A DNA stretch of 64,000 bases, from the NCBI RefSeq assembly GCF_039537705.1, contig NZ_BAABBA010000016.1:34135-98134 (forward strand). Reading direction: 5' to 3'. The translations under genes were made by a program, and so were the position numbers. Shown piece after piece: positions 51,465 to 59,937 of the stretch (the stretch's first letter is position 1; each line of letters begins with the position of its first letter). Source of the stretch: Georgenia daeguensis. Its GTDB lineage: Bacteria > Actinomycetota > Actinomycetes > Actinomycetales > Actinomycetaceae. Under the pieces are notes generated by a model. It worked only from the letters and a program-made list of their open reading frames with translations. It made no database searches and was not told the origin of the DNA.

Positions 51465-52021
51465 CAGTCGAAGAGCAGATCTCACAGGCCCACCTGGCCG
51501 CCACCCTCCACGACCTCACAGCCAAGGACACGTTCCACGATCTCGAAGTTGCCTACTGCCGTGGCATCGACCGCCGCGACGAGGACCTGCTCCGGTCGAT
51601 CTTCTTCCCCGATGCCTCGGTCAAGCACGGCTACATGAACGAGGGCAGCGCCGCGGACTGGGTGAACTGGATCCTCGACGATTTCGCCACCAAGTACGAA
51701 ATGACGGCCCACTATCTCCTCAACGAGTCGTACCGCGTGGACGGTGACCAAGCCGAGGGCGAGACCCACCGGCTCTCCTACCACCGGTTCGACAACTCCT
51801 CACGCGAACTGATCGCCGCGAGCCGGACCTTCAACCGCTACGAGAGACGTGCTGGACAGTGGCGCATCGCCTACCGCGAGGTCATCCGCGACTGGATACA
51901 CGAACGCCCGGTCGACCAGAGCCTCTACGAGGGGGCCTTCGCCATGGAGATCAGCCAGCCAGGTCCTGCCGACCGCAGCTATCAGGTTCTCTCCCTATTC
52001 GGAAGAGGACCGCTGCGATGA
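51461..52021 (+). CDS. NTF2-like (SnoaL) protein, second of pair
   Basis: A 186-residue NTF2-like protein: DLEVAYCRGIDRRDEDLLRS, FFPDASVKHGYMNEGSAADW, YEMTAHYLLNESYRVDG and AYREVIRDWIHERPVDQSLY. The R-G-I-D-R-R-D pattern with a following Asp is seen in SnoaL_4-type dehydratase/hydratase-like proteins of steroid and terpenoid degradation. Different enough from its partner to suggest distinct roles. ATGA overlaps at both ends tie it to the flanking genes. Confidence 0.88.
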   Translation: MTVEEQISQAHLAATLHDLTAKDTFHDLEVAYCRGIDRRDEDLLRSIFFPDASVKHGYMNEGSAADWVNWILDDFATKYEMTAHYLLNESYRVDGDQAEGETHRLSYHRFDNSSRELIAASRTFNRYERRAGQWRIAYREVIRDWIHERPVDQSLYEGAFAMEISQPGPADRSYQVLSLFGRGPLR

Positions 52022-53436
52022 GCAACGACATAGCGGCGTCCACCCTCCTTGCCCCGACCATGCTTACGGAAGACACCTGGGACGTCGTGGTGCTCGGCAC
52101 CGGCGTCTCCGGATCCGCAGCAGCTGTGACGGTCGCCCGCAGCGGCGCCCGGGTGCTCTGGATCGAGAAATCGGCCGAGCCCGGCGGTTCCGCCGCGCTC
52201 TCCGCCGGCCTGTTCTGGACGGCGCCGAACGTCCGGGCATACCTCGACCGCATCCCCCTGGGGAATCAGAGCCTGGCCGAAAGACTGATCACCGACTATC
52301 CAGAAGCGCTCGCGGAGATCCGCTCCACCGGCATCACGGTGGCCGACACTCCCAAGCACGGCGTCATGACCTTCGGTATCGGATACAAGCTCGACATCCG
52401 GGCCTTGCTGACCTGGTGCCGAGAGACAGTCACTGCGAATGGCGGCATGCTCCTGACCCAGACCACCGCCACCGAAATCATCACCGATGACGAACGCGTG
52501 ACCGGTGTCCGCCTGCGCACAGCCGAAGGCGAGTACTTCGACGTCCACGCCGGTGCAGTAGTGCTTGCAACCGGTGGATTTCAGGGCGATCCAGAGGAAC
52601 TCAGCCGCCACATGGGCCCGAACTCCGACCGCCTCAAGCTGCGCTCCAACGCGGGAAGCGTCGGAGATGGCTTGCGCATGGCCCGCGCGGTTGGTGCCGC
52701 GGCTACCAAGGGAATGAGTACCTTCTACGGCCACCTGGTGCCCGCTCCGCTCAGGAACTTCGAGCCCGCCGACTATCTGCCGCTCGCACAGTTCTACTCC
52801 TCGCACACCGTGCTGTTGAACGGAGCGGGAGTCCGCTTCTGCGACGAGACACAGGGAGACGAGATCCTGAACCAGGAACTCGCCCGGCAGCCCGGCGCCC
52901 GCGGTGTTCTCGTCTTCGATGACGCCGTGCGTTGGAACGCCGCCCGTGAAGAGCCAGAACCGGGGCTTGGCGCAGTGGACCGCATCGCAGCAGCCACAGG
53001 TGCCGGAGCTCGTTACTCAACGGCAAACACGGTCGAGGCAGCACTCGCTCCAATCGAGGCCTGGGGATTCGATTCTGCTCGTGCGTCACGAACGCTCATG
53101 GACTACCGCCGAGCGATCGAGACAGGTCGCCGGTTCGCCGACGGCGTTCCGGTCGCCGAGTCGGCCAGCCCGCCCATGACCGCTCCGTTTCACGTCCTCG
53201 AGGTCCAGCCGACCATCACCTTCACCCTCGGCGGAATTCGCATCGACGCCAGTGGACGAGTGCTCGATCACGACGGAGCGCCGATCGCGGGCCTCTTCGC
53301 AGCCGGTGCCGACATTGGCGGCATCTCCAACTACGGCTACGCCGGGGGGCTCGCCCCCGGGTACATCACCGGCCGTTGGGCAGGCTCATCCGCAGCCCGC
53401 CACGCGGCGACAGGAACAGCTGCCGGCAACCGCTAG
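52018..53436 (+). CDS. FAD-dependent dehydrogenase (fumarate reductase / 3-ketosteroid dehydrogenase-like)
   Basis: A 472-residue flavoprotein: FAD-binding VVVLGTGVSGSAAAVTVARS, the Gly/Ser loop IEKSAEPGGSAALSAGLFW, VVLATGGFQGDPEELSRHMG and the C-terminal FAAGADIGGISNYGYAGGLA. This is the fumarate-reductase/3-ketosteroid-delta-1-dehydrogenase superfamily. No signal peptide. Last gene of the IclR operon, coupled by ATGA to the second NTF2-like gene; probably introduces a double bond or reduces an enone in the unknown substrate. Confidence 0.9.
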   Translation: MSNDIAASTLLAPTMLTEDTWDVVVLGTGVSGSAAAVTVARSGARVLWIEKSAEPGGSAALSAGLFWTAPNVRAYLDRIPLGNQSLAERLITDYPEALAEIRSTGITVADTPKHGVMTFGIGYKLDIRALLTWCRETVTANGGMLLTQTTATEIITDDERVTGVRLRTAEGEYFDVHAGAVVLATGGFQGDPEELSRHMGPNSDRLKLRSNAGSVGDGLRMARAVGAAATKGMSTFYGHLVPAPLRNFEPADYLPLAQFYSSHTVLLNGAGVRFCDETQGDEILNQELARQPGARGVLVFDDAVRWNAAREEPEPGLGAVDRIAAATGAGARYSTANTVEAALAPIEAWGFDSARASRTLMDYRRAIETGRRFADGVPVAESASPPMTAPFHVLEVQPTITFTLGGIRIDASGRVLDHDGAPIAGLFAAGADIGGISNYGYAGGLAPGYITGRWAGSSAARHAATGTAAGNR

Positions 53437-53680
53437 AGACTCAATACCTGTATCGCAGGCGGCTTAGGCTCATGTCCCGCTCGCGCAGGCGATCGATGGC
53501 CTTAAAGGCTCTCGGTCTTCTCGAGCTCGGCGCCGCTCATGCTCTCGCCTCCGCACGCCTCGAAGCCGCGCGGAGTTCCTCCTGCGCCAACTCGTGCAGC
53601 CCGAAGTCGCCGAAGTTGCCGGCGACGTTGAGGTGCAGGCGTACCGGCAGGGTCGAAGCGCGGTTGTCTGGGACGTCGGA

Positions 53681-54535
53681 CTAACCCGCAGTCGTGCCGG
53701 AGCCTCCGCCGAGCACGCCGTTCCGTGCCGCCGGCTCGCTGGCGCTTTCATTCGCGTGCCCAGCCGCCTCTGTGCCACTCGCCGGAGGACTCTCCGGGCC
53801 GGCCGGGCCGTCCCGCAGCGCTCTCTGCAGCAGCGCCTCCATCTCCGGCGACGGCGTCAGCCCCAGCTCGTTGGCCAGCAGCTCACGGGCCCGGTGGTAC
53901 TGCCAGATCGCCTCCGCACGGTTGCCCTCCGCGAGGTGCGCGAGCATCAAGGTGCGGTGGGCGCTCTCGCGCAGCGGCTCGCAGGCCAGCGCGAGCAGCC
54001 CGGCCTCCACGGCGAGGGCGTGGTCGCCCTTCTCGCTCAGGTGCCGGCTGAGGACCTCGAGGGCGTGGAGGCGCAGCTGGCGGAAGTGGTGCTGCTCGGC
54101 GGCGAGCCACTCCTCCGACCACGACGGCAGGAAGTCGTGGCGCAGCGCCGCGAGCGCCGCGGGCGTCGCGACCTTCCCCGGCCCGCGCTCGATGATGCGC
54201 TGGGCGAGGCGGCGCGCGCCTTCGAGATCGACCCGCACCTCGGGACTGATCTGGACGCTCGAGCCGACGGCGATCACCGGGCTGGGTGAGAGCCGGGACA
54301 GGCCCCACAGCGTCGAGCGCAGGCTCGAGTACGCCCGCGACGCGGGCACGTCGGGCCACAGGGTGCCGGCCAGTTCGGGCCTGTCGGCCGGCCCGGCCCG
54401 GAGCGCGAGGAACACCAGGACGCGCTGGGCGCGGTGGGGGAGCGGGACAGGGACGCCGCCGACTCGCAGCTCGAACGTCGGCAGGCAGCGCAGCTCCGTC
54501 GTCGGCCTGGGTCTCCGGACGGGTGTAGGCACCAT
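53681..54535 (-). CDS. SARP-type transcriptional regulator (BTAD domain)
   Basis: A 284-residue activator-like protein. Start taken at ATG 54535, with GGGAG upstream. Residues about 15-100 are an OmpR-like winged helix (LPTFELRVGGVPVPLPHRAQ, ELAGTLWPDVPASRAYSSLR); about 105-250 a bacterial transcriptional activation domain (LRLHALEVLSRHLSEKGDH, CEPLRESAHRTLMLAHLAEG, YHRARELLANELGLTPSPE). A Gly/Ala/Ser tail follows. SARPs usually activate natural-product clusters; none is visible here. The 244-base gap to the flavoprotein gene shows nothing I can name. Confidence 0.88.
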   Translation of the reverse strand: MVPTPVRRPRPTTELRCLPTFELRVGGVPVPLPHRAQRVLVFLALRAGPADRPELAGTLWPDVPASRAYSSLRSTLWGLSRLSPSPVIAVGSSVQISPEVRVDLEGARRLAQRIIERGPGKVATPAALAALRHDFLPSWSEEWLAAEQHHFRQLRLHALEVLSRHLSEKGDHALAVEAGLLALACEPLRESAHRTLMLAHLAEGNRAEAIWQYHRARELLANELGLTPSPEMEALLQRALRDGPAGPESPPASGTEAAGHANESASEPAARNGVLGGGSGTTAG

Positions 54536-54774
54536 GTCGGCTCCCAGCCTGGCCTGCGTGACGCTTCGGTGACCCCCCGGTGACTTCAACGGTAGCCCTG
54601 TGTCCCGGTGCCGACAATCGCACGTCCGGTCCGGCCGCGACACCCGCGGCAGCTCCTCGGTCTGAGCGTGGTGAGGCATGGGGCGGGCCTCCCCGGCGAT
54701 CCGGACGGCTGTCGACCGGTCTGTGATGGCAGAGTGGGCACCGACGCGACGAGGCGAGCCACCGAGAGGGATCC

Positions 54775-57714
54775 ATGACCGTGCGCACCCCCGCCCGGGC
54801 GGTGGCGAGCCCCGCCCCCGATCTCCCGGGCCTCACCGCCATCACCCGCGCCGCCGGCCGGGACCACGTCTCCACCGCCGTCGTCGACCGCGCCCGCCTG
54901 GCCCACGACGCGTCGCACTACCTGCTCACCCCCGCCGCCGTCGTCACCGTCACCTCCACGGAGCAGGTGGCCGGGGTGCTCGCCGCCGCCACCCGTGCCG
55001 GCACGCCGGTCACGTTCCGCTCCGGCGGCACGTCCCTGTCCGGGCAGGGCGTGACCGACGGCGTCCTGCTCGACGTGCGGCGACACCTCGCCGACGTCGA
55101 GGTCCTCGACGACGGCGCCCGCGTGCGGTGCGATCCCGGCGCGGTCCTGCGGCGGGTCAACGCGGCGCTGGCGCGGCACGGCCGCCGGCTGGGGCCCGAC
55201 CCGGCGAGCGAGATCGCCTGCACGATCGGCGGCGTCGTCGCCAACAACTCCTCCGGGATGACCTCCGGGACGACGGCGACGGCGTACCGCACCCTCGAGT
55301 CGATGGTCCTCGTCCTGCCCTCGGGCACGGTGCTCGACACCGGCCGGCGCGACGCCGACGCCGTCCTGCGGGGCATGGAGCCGGAGCTGTACGCCGGGCT
55401 GCTGCGGCTGCGGGACCGGGTGCGCGGCGACGCGGGCCTGCGCGCCCGGATCGAGCACCAGTTCTCGATGAAGAACACGATGGGCTACGGCCTCAACGCC
55501 CTGCTCGACCACGACTCGGCGGCCGAGATCCTCGCCCACCTCGTGGTCGGGTCGGAGGGGACGCTCGCCTACGTCGCCGAGGTGACGCTGCGGACGGTGC
55601 CCGCGCTGCCGCACGCCGCCACCGCGCTGTGCGTCTTCGAGACCATCGACCGTGCCACCGACGCGATCATCCCGCTCACCGAGGCGGGCGCCGTCGCCGT
55701 CGAGCTCCTCGACGCCTCCTCGCTGCGGGTCTCGCGCCGCGACCCCAACGCGCCCGAGCTCATGCGGGCGCTGGACGTGCGAGAGCACACGGCGCTGCTG
55801 GTGGAGGTGCAGGGTCCCACCCCCGACGCCCTGACGGCCGCGGCGGACCGGGTGCGTCCCGTCGTCGCCGGCCTCGACCTGGCCGCGCCCGCCGAGCTGA
55901 CCACCGACGCCGCCGCCCGCGCCCGCCTGTGGGTCACCCGCAAGGTGCTCTACGCCGCCGTCGCCGGCGCGCGGCCGCAGGGGACGACGGCGCTCCTGGA
56001 GGACATCGTCGTCCCGCCGCCCGCCCTGCCGGGCGCCGTGCGCGACCTCGGGCGGCTGCTGGGCCGGCACGGCTACGACGACGCGGTGATCTTCGGCCAC
56101 GCGAAGGACGCCAACCTGCACTTTCAGATCAACCCGCGGCTGGACGACCGCGCCGAGCTGGACCGGTTCGCGGCCTTCACCGAGGATCTCGTCGACCTGA
56201 TCCTCGGCGCCGACGGCTCGCTCAAGGCCGAGCACGGCACCGGGCGGATCATGGCGCCCTACGTGCGCCGGCAGTACGGCGACGAGCTGTACGCGGTCAT
56301 GCGCGAGCTCAAGTCCCTGTGCGACCCGGCCGGGATCCTCAGCCCCGGCGTGCTGCTGGCCGAGGATCCCGAGGCGCACCTGAAGAACCTCAAGACCTTC
56401 CCGGCTGCGCACCCCGACCTCGACCGGTGCGTCGAGTGCGGCTACTGCGAGCCGGTCTGCCCCTCCCGGAACACCACGACGACGCCCCGCCAGCGCATCG
56501 TGCTGCTGCGCGAGATGGCCCGGTCCGGCCCGGGGCGGCGGGCCGAGCTCGAGCGCTCGTACGACTACCAGGCCGTGCACACCTGCGCGGCGGACTCGCT
56601 GTGCGTGACCGCCTGCCCGGTGGGCATCGACACCGGCAAGGTCATGAAGGAGTTCCGCGCCGGGTCCAGGCCCGCCCCGGTCCGGGCGGCGGGCGACCTC
56701 CTCGCCCGCCGGTGGGGCCCGACGACGGCGGTCCTGCGTGCTGCCCTCGGTGTCGCCGAGGTGGTGCCGGGTCCGGTGCTCTCAGCCGTGACTGCGGGCG
56801 TGCGCGCCGCAGCCGGGGAGGCGTTGCGCGACTGGATCCCGCAGGTCGGCGAGGACCTGCCAGGCCCCGGCGGGTCACGCGCGGCGCTCGCTTCGGCGTC
56901 GCACGCCGTCGTGCAGCCGGCTCCGGCGGCTGCGTCGTCGTCCACCCCGCCCACCACGGGACCGGCCGACGTCGTCTTCTTCCCCGCGTGCATCGGCTCG
57001 CTCTTCGCCGCCGAGGGTGACGGCGACGGCGCGGCGGCCGCGTTCCTGCGGCTGTGCGAGCGGGCCGGGCTGCGCGTCGCGGTGCCGGCGGGGATCGACG
57101 CCCTGTGCTGCGGCACGGTCTGGGAGTCCAAGGGCCTGCCCGACGGCTCCGCCACCATGGCCCGCACGGTCGCCGCCCAGGTGTGGGAGCTGACCGATCG
57201 CGGGCGCATCCCCCTGGTCTGCGACGCCTCCAGCTGCACCCACGGCCTCACCGGGATCGGGGAACGGCTCGAGGGTGAGCTCGCCGCGCGGTGGGCGCGG
57301 GTGCGGGTCGTCGACGCGGTCGTCTTCGCCCGGGAGCACCTGCTGGACCGCCTGACCGTGGCGCCCGGGCGGCGCCTGCCGTCTCTCGCCGTGCACCCCA
57401 CCTGCTCCGCCGTGCACCTGGGCATGGTGGCCGACCTGGTCACGGTGGCCGACGCCGTCGCCGAGGACGTCACCGTGCCGGCCTCGTGGGGCTGCTGCGG
57501 CACAGCGGGGGACCGCGGCATGCTGCACCCCGAGCTGCCGGCGGGCGCGACCGAGGCCGAGGCCGCGGAGATCGCAACGGCCGAGCGTGCCGGCGGACCG
57601 TTCGCCGCCTACGCCTCGTGCAACCGCACCTGCGAGATGGGCATGACGGCGGCGACCTCGCGTCCCTATCGGCACGTGCTCGAGCTGCTCGAGGAGGCCA
57701 CCCGGCCGGACTGA
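54775..57714 (+). CDS. FAD/Fe-S oxidoreductase, D-lactate (2-hydroxyacid) dehydrogenase type
   Basis: A 979-residue protein. The N-terminal FAD domain (PCMH) contains VTFRSGGTSLSGQGVTDG, DPASEIACTIGGVVANNSSG and VVGSEGTLAYVAEVTL; the FAD-oxidase C domain has FGHAKDANLHFQINPRLDD and HGTGR. From about residue 545 come two 4Fe-4S motifs, CVECGYCEPVCPS and CAADSLCVTACPVG, then a Pro/Ala linker, and two CCG-type heterodisulphide-reductase repeats (LCCGTVWESKG and GCCGTAGDRGM). It oxidises a D-2-hydroxy acid, probably D-lactate, and feeds electrons to the chain from the inner membrane face. Start ATG 54775 with GAGAGGG upstream. Confidence 0.92.
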   Translation: MTVRTPARAVASPAPDLPGLTAITRAAGRDHVSTAVVDRARLAHDASHYLLTPAAVVTVTSTEQVAGVLAAATRAGTPVTFRSGGTSLSGQGVTDGVLLDVRRHLADVEVLDDGARVRCDPGAVLRRVNAALARHGRRLGPDPASEIACTIGGVVANNSSGMTSGTTATAYRTLESMVLVLPSGTVLDTGRRDADAVLRGMEPELYAGLLRLRDRVRGDAGLRARIEHQFSMKNTMGYGLNALLDHDSAAEILAHLVVGSEGTLAYVAEVTLRTVPALPHAATALCVFETIDRATDAIIPLTEAGAVAVELLDASSLRVSRRDPNAPELMRALDVREHTALLVEVQGPTPDALTAAADRVRPVVAGLDLAAPAELTTDAAARARLWVTRKVLYAAVAGARPQGTTALLEDIVVPPPALPGAVRDLGRLLGRHGYDDAVIFGHAKDANLHFQINPRLDDRAELDRFAAFTEDLVDLILGADGSLKAEHGTGRIMAPYVRRQYGDELYAVMRELKSLCDPAGILSPGVLLAEDPEAHLKNLKTFPAAHPDLDRCVECGYCEPVCPSRNTTTTPRQRIVLLREMARSGPGRRAELERSYDYQAVHTCAADSLCVTACPVGIDTGKVMKEFRAGSRPAPVRAAGDLLARRWGPTTAVLRAALGVAEVVPGPVLSAVTAGVRAAAGEALRDWIPQVGEDLPGPGGSRAALASASHAVVQPAPAAASSSTPPTTGPADVVFFPACIGSLFAAEGDGDGAAAAFLRLCERAGLRVAVPAGIDALCCGTVWESKGLPDGSATMARTVAAQVWELTDRGRIPLVCDASSCTHGLTGIGERLEGELAARWARVRVVDAVVFAREHLLDRLTVAPGRRLPSLAVHPTCSAVHLGMVADLVTVADAVAEDVTVPASWGCCGTAGDRGMLHPELPAGATEAEAAEIATAERAGGPFAAYASCNRTCEMGMTAATSRPYRHVLELLEEATRPD

Positions 57715-57729
57715 GGCGCCGAGACCGAC

Positions 57730-57749
57730 GCGCCCGGCACGCTGGGCGC
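57730..57749. terminator. Candidate terminator hairpin between convergent genes
   Basis: GCGCCC (57730-57735) and GGGCGC (57744-57749) flank an 8-base loop in the 34-base gap between the D-lactate-dehydrogenase-like gene and the flavin reductase gene. No U tract. The arm overlaps the flavin reductase stop codon. Confidence 0.45.
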
Positions 57750-58279
57750 TACTCGGACAGGCTGTGGTCGCCGAGGCGGTGGTAGGCCCGGTCCAGGTAC
57801 ACCAGGGGCCGCGTCCCGTGCTGCCGGTCCGAGAGGGCGGCCCGGACGGTCACGAGGAGGCTGTCGCCGACCGGGATGCGTTCCTCGATCACACCGCGGA
57901 CCCATGCCCGGACCCCGCGGAGCACCGGCTCACCGGTGGGCAGCGAGCTCCAGGCCACCTGCCCGAAGCGGTCCACGCCGCGCCGGGCGAACGCCTCAGC
58001 GACGTCCCGCTGGTCCTCCGCGAGAAAGTTGACGACGACGGAGCCGGCGCGCTCCAGCGCCGGCCGCGAGGAGGACGCCGCAGCCAGGGAGAATGCCAGC
58101 ACGGGAGGTGCCGCGGAGACGGAGGCGACCGACGTCGCGGTGAAGCCGACGGGACCCTCTGGGCCGCGAAGGGTGACGACGGCGACGCCCGCCGGGTGGT
58201 TGCGGAACACCGCCTTGAAGTTCTCGGGCGTCATCGCCGCAGCGCCGGCGCGCCGGTCCGCGAGGCACTCCACGGTCAC
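57749..58279 (-). CDS. Flavin reductase-like FMN-binding protein
   Basis: A 176-residue split-barrel flavin reductase: NFKAVFRNHPAGVAVVTLRG, VGFTATSVASVSAAPPVLAF, VVNFLAEDQRDVAEAFARRG and LVYLDRAYHRLGDHS. These proteins supply reduced flavin to two-component monooxygenases. GTG 58279 is favoured because GGAGGAG lies just upstream; ATG 58234 (MTPENF) is the alternative. Any partner monooxygenase is not adjacent, though several flavin monooxygenases occur in this window. Confidence 0.87.
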   Translation of the reverse strand: MTVECLADRRAGAAAMTPENFKAVFRNHPAGVAVVTLRGPEGPVGFTATSVASVSAAPPVLAFSLAAASSSRPALERAGSVVVNFLAEDQRDVAEAFARRGVDRFGQVAWSSLPTGEPVLRGVRAWVRGVIEERIPVGDSLLVTVRAALSDRQHGTRPLVYLDRAYHRLGDHSLSE

Positions 58280-58426
58280 GAGCTCGCTCCTCCCCGGCTC
58301 CCGTCGGGAGCACGGTCCGGAGACTAATGAACCTCCCGCTGCCGGTGAGCCGGCGGGGGCTGGCGTCTCACCAGGAAAGATGCCGACGACCGACGGCTTG
58401 CCGTTCCGCGCGGTGGGCTGCCCGGG

Positions 58427-59242
58427 TCAGGCGGGCTCGACGTAGGCGAAGGGCACCGTGAGGCGCTCGACGCCGCCGCGCACGTGGTAGCGGGTCCGGG
58501 CGCTCTTGACGATGGTGACCCTCCGGCCGAAGTACTTCCCCGGCGCGGTGATCCGCACGACCGTCCCCGGTGTCAGGTGGCCGCGGACCGCGAGCTCGCG
58601 CATCAGGTCATGCTCTGGCGCGCGGGTCCCCCCGGGCGCGGCCGCGGTGGAGGCGGCGGAGAGCCCGCCGGCGGGGCTCTGCGTCACGTCCGTCTGGCCG
58701 CCGGCCGGCGTCCCGGTCGATCCCAGGCCCCGCCGTCGCCGGCCGGCGAGCAACCGGGAGAGCTCCCGCTCGTAGCGGGGGCCGGGGGAGACCGTGCGGC
58801 CGTGGAAGGTCCAGGTCAGCAGGAGGTCGGCGTTGAACCCCGGCTCGCACCGGGCGCAGCTGGCGGGACGGGCCGGTCGGCGGTGCCGGTCGTAGGTGTG
58901 CCCGCGCGGGCAGGTGCCCTGCCAGGGTGCCGGCGCCCGGGGCGCCTCGGCGTCGACGAGCCGGGCGCCGGAGCAGCCGATCGCCCGTGCCTTCGCCCGC
59001 CACACCGCATCGTGCCCGTGCCGGGGACCGACGAGGGCGTGCGCGATCTCGTGCAGGATCGTGTCCTGCACGTGCGCCTCCTCGTACAGGGCCATGAGAT
59101 GACGGGAGACGGAGATGGTGCGGGAGTCGAACTTGCACGCACCGGCCCGGCGCTTGGCGTTGTCGAAGGCGAAGCGCCACGACGTCAGGCCGTGCCGGGC
59201 GAGCAGTTCCTCGCCGAGCGCGCGCACCGCCGTCAGCTCCAT
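58427..59242 (-). CDS. SprT-like zinc metalloprotease-domain protein
   Basis: A 271-residue protein. The N-terminal SprT-like domain has the zinc-binding HEIAHALVGPRHGHD (HExxH plus distal His) and a C-terminal Cys pattern in QGTCPRGHTYDRHRRPARPA and SCARCEPG resembling a zinc ribbon. The last 70 residues contain VVRITAPGKYFGRRVTIVKS. SprT/Spartan proteins act on DNA-protein crosslinks in eukaryotes; bacterial roles are not clear. ATG start at 59242. Confidence 0.88.
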   Translation of the reverse strand: MELTAVRALGEELLARHGLTSWRFAFDNAKRRAGACKFDSRTISVSRHLMALYEEAHVQDTILHEIAHALVGPRHGHDAVWRAKARAIGCSGARLVDAEAPRAPAPWQGTCPRGHTYDRHRRPARPASCARCEPGFNADLLLTWTFHGRTVSPGPRYERELSRLLAGRRRRGLGSTGTPAGGQTDVTQSPAGGLSAASTAAAPGGTRAPEHDLMRELAVRGHLTPGTVVRITAPGKYFGRRVTIVKSARTRYHVRGGVERLTVPFAYVEPA

Positions 59243-59421
59243 GCGCCGACTCCCTCCGTGATCCTCCCGGGCGGCCCCGGGCCCGAGGGCATCGAGAGTA
59301 CGACGACCTGGTGACACGGCGCCCGTGCCTGTGGACGGACGGCCCGGCGGCGACCGGGACTGACCATGCACGGCGTGCCGCCGCACCCGCTCAGAGGGTA
59401 AAAATCGCACCAAGAAATGAC

Positions 59422-59427
59422 TATCTT
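59422..59427 (+). promoter_or_regulatory. -10 box of leaderless lsr2 promoter
   Basis: TATCTT lies seven bases before GTG 59435, with an A-rich tract (AAAATCGCACCAAGAAATG) upstream. Transcription should start on or beside the start codon. Confidence 0.4.
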
Positions 59428-59434
59428 TAGCGGT

Positions 59435-59776
59435 GTGGCAACCAAAATGATCACCGAGCTTGTCTCCGACATCTCAGGCAAGCCCATCGAGCGGGGCAAG
59501 GGCCGCTCCGTGGACTTCTCCTACGAGGGGGTCCTGTACCGGGTCGACCTCACCAACGAGGAGGTCGCTGACTTCGAGAACGCCCTCCGGCCGTACCTCC
59601 AGGCCGGCCGCACGATCGAGGGGCAGCGCCGGCGGACCCACGCCTCGAGCACGAAGAAGCGTGACTTCGACCCGGCCGCGGTGCGTGCCTGGGCGGCCGG
59701 CCAGGGCATCGAGGTCAGCCCGCGCGGACGCATCAAGGCCGAGGTGGTCGAGAGGTACCGGGCCGCCGGCAACTGA
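59435..59776 (+). CDS. lsr2: Lsr2 family nucleoid-associated protein
   Basis: A 113-residue H-NS-like xenogeneic silencer. The N-terminal dimerisation domain reads MATKMITELVSDISGKPIER and VDFSYEGVLYRVDLTNEEVA; the C-terminal DNA-binding domain has VRAWAAGQGIEVSPRGRIKA with the RGR minor-groove hook. Start GTG 59435 begins the family N-terminus VATK; an ATG at 59417 would add six residues and overlaps the promoter. Appears leaderless. Its presence supports an actinobacterial host and it would silence the AT-richer acquired segment at 46.5-53 kb. Confidence 0.93.
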   Translation: MATKMITELVSDISGKPIERGKGRSVDFSYEGVLYRVDLTNEEVADFENALRPYLQAGRTIEGQRRRTHASSTKKRDFDPAAVRAWAAGQGIEVSPRGRIKAEVVERYRAAGN

Positions 59777-59860
59777 ACCGGAGAGGGCAGATCCGCCGGT
59801 GATGACGGCTGTCGGCGCCCGACGCACCCGGTGCCCCAGGGCCTCCTCTGCCCCGTGTCC

Positions 59861-59878
59861 GTGACCGTGACCGTGACC
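59861..59878. repeat. Short tandem repeat (GTGACC)x3
   Basis: Three copies of GTGACC in a row within 59851-59884, in the gap between lsr2 and the flavoprotein gene. Possible slippage-prone tract; no other meaning is evident. Confidence 0.5.
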
Positions 59879-59937
59879 GTGGCCGATGCCACGGCCCGGT
59901 CCGGAAGCCTTCGGACGGAATGCGCGTTGTCGCCGAC

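Noticed and set aside
53437..53680. Small gene between the flavoprotein dehydrogenase and SARP genes
   Set aside because: Short frames on both strands lack start signals and recognisable motifs.
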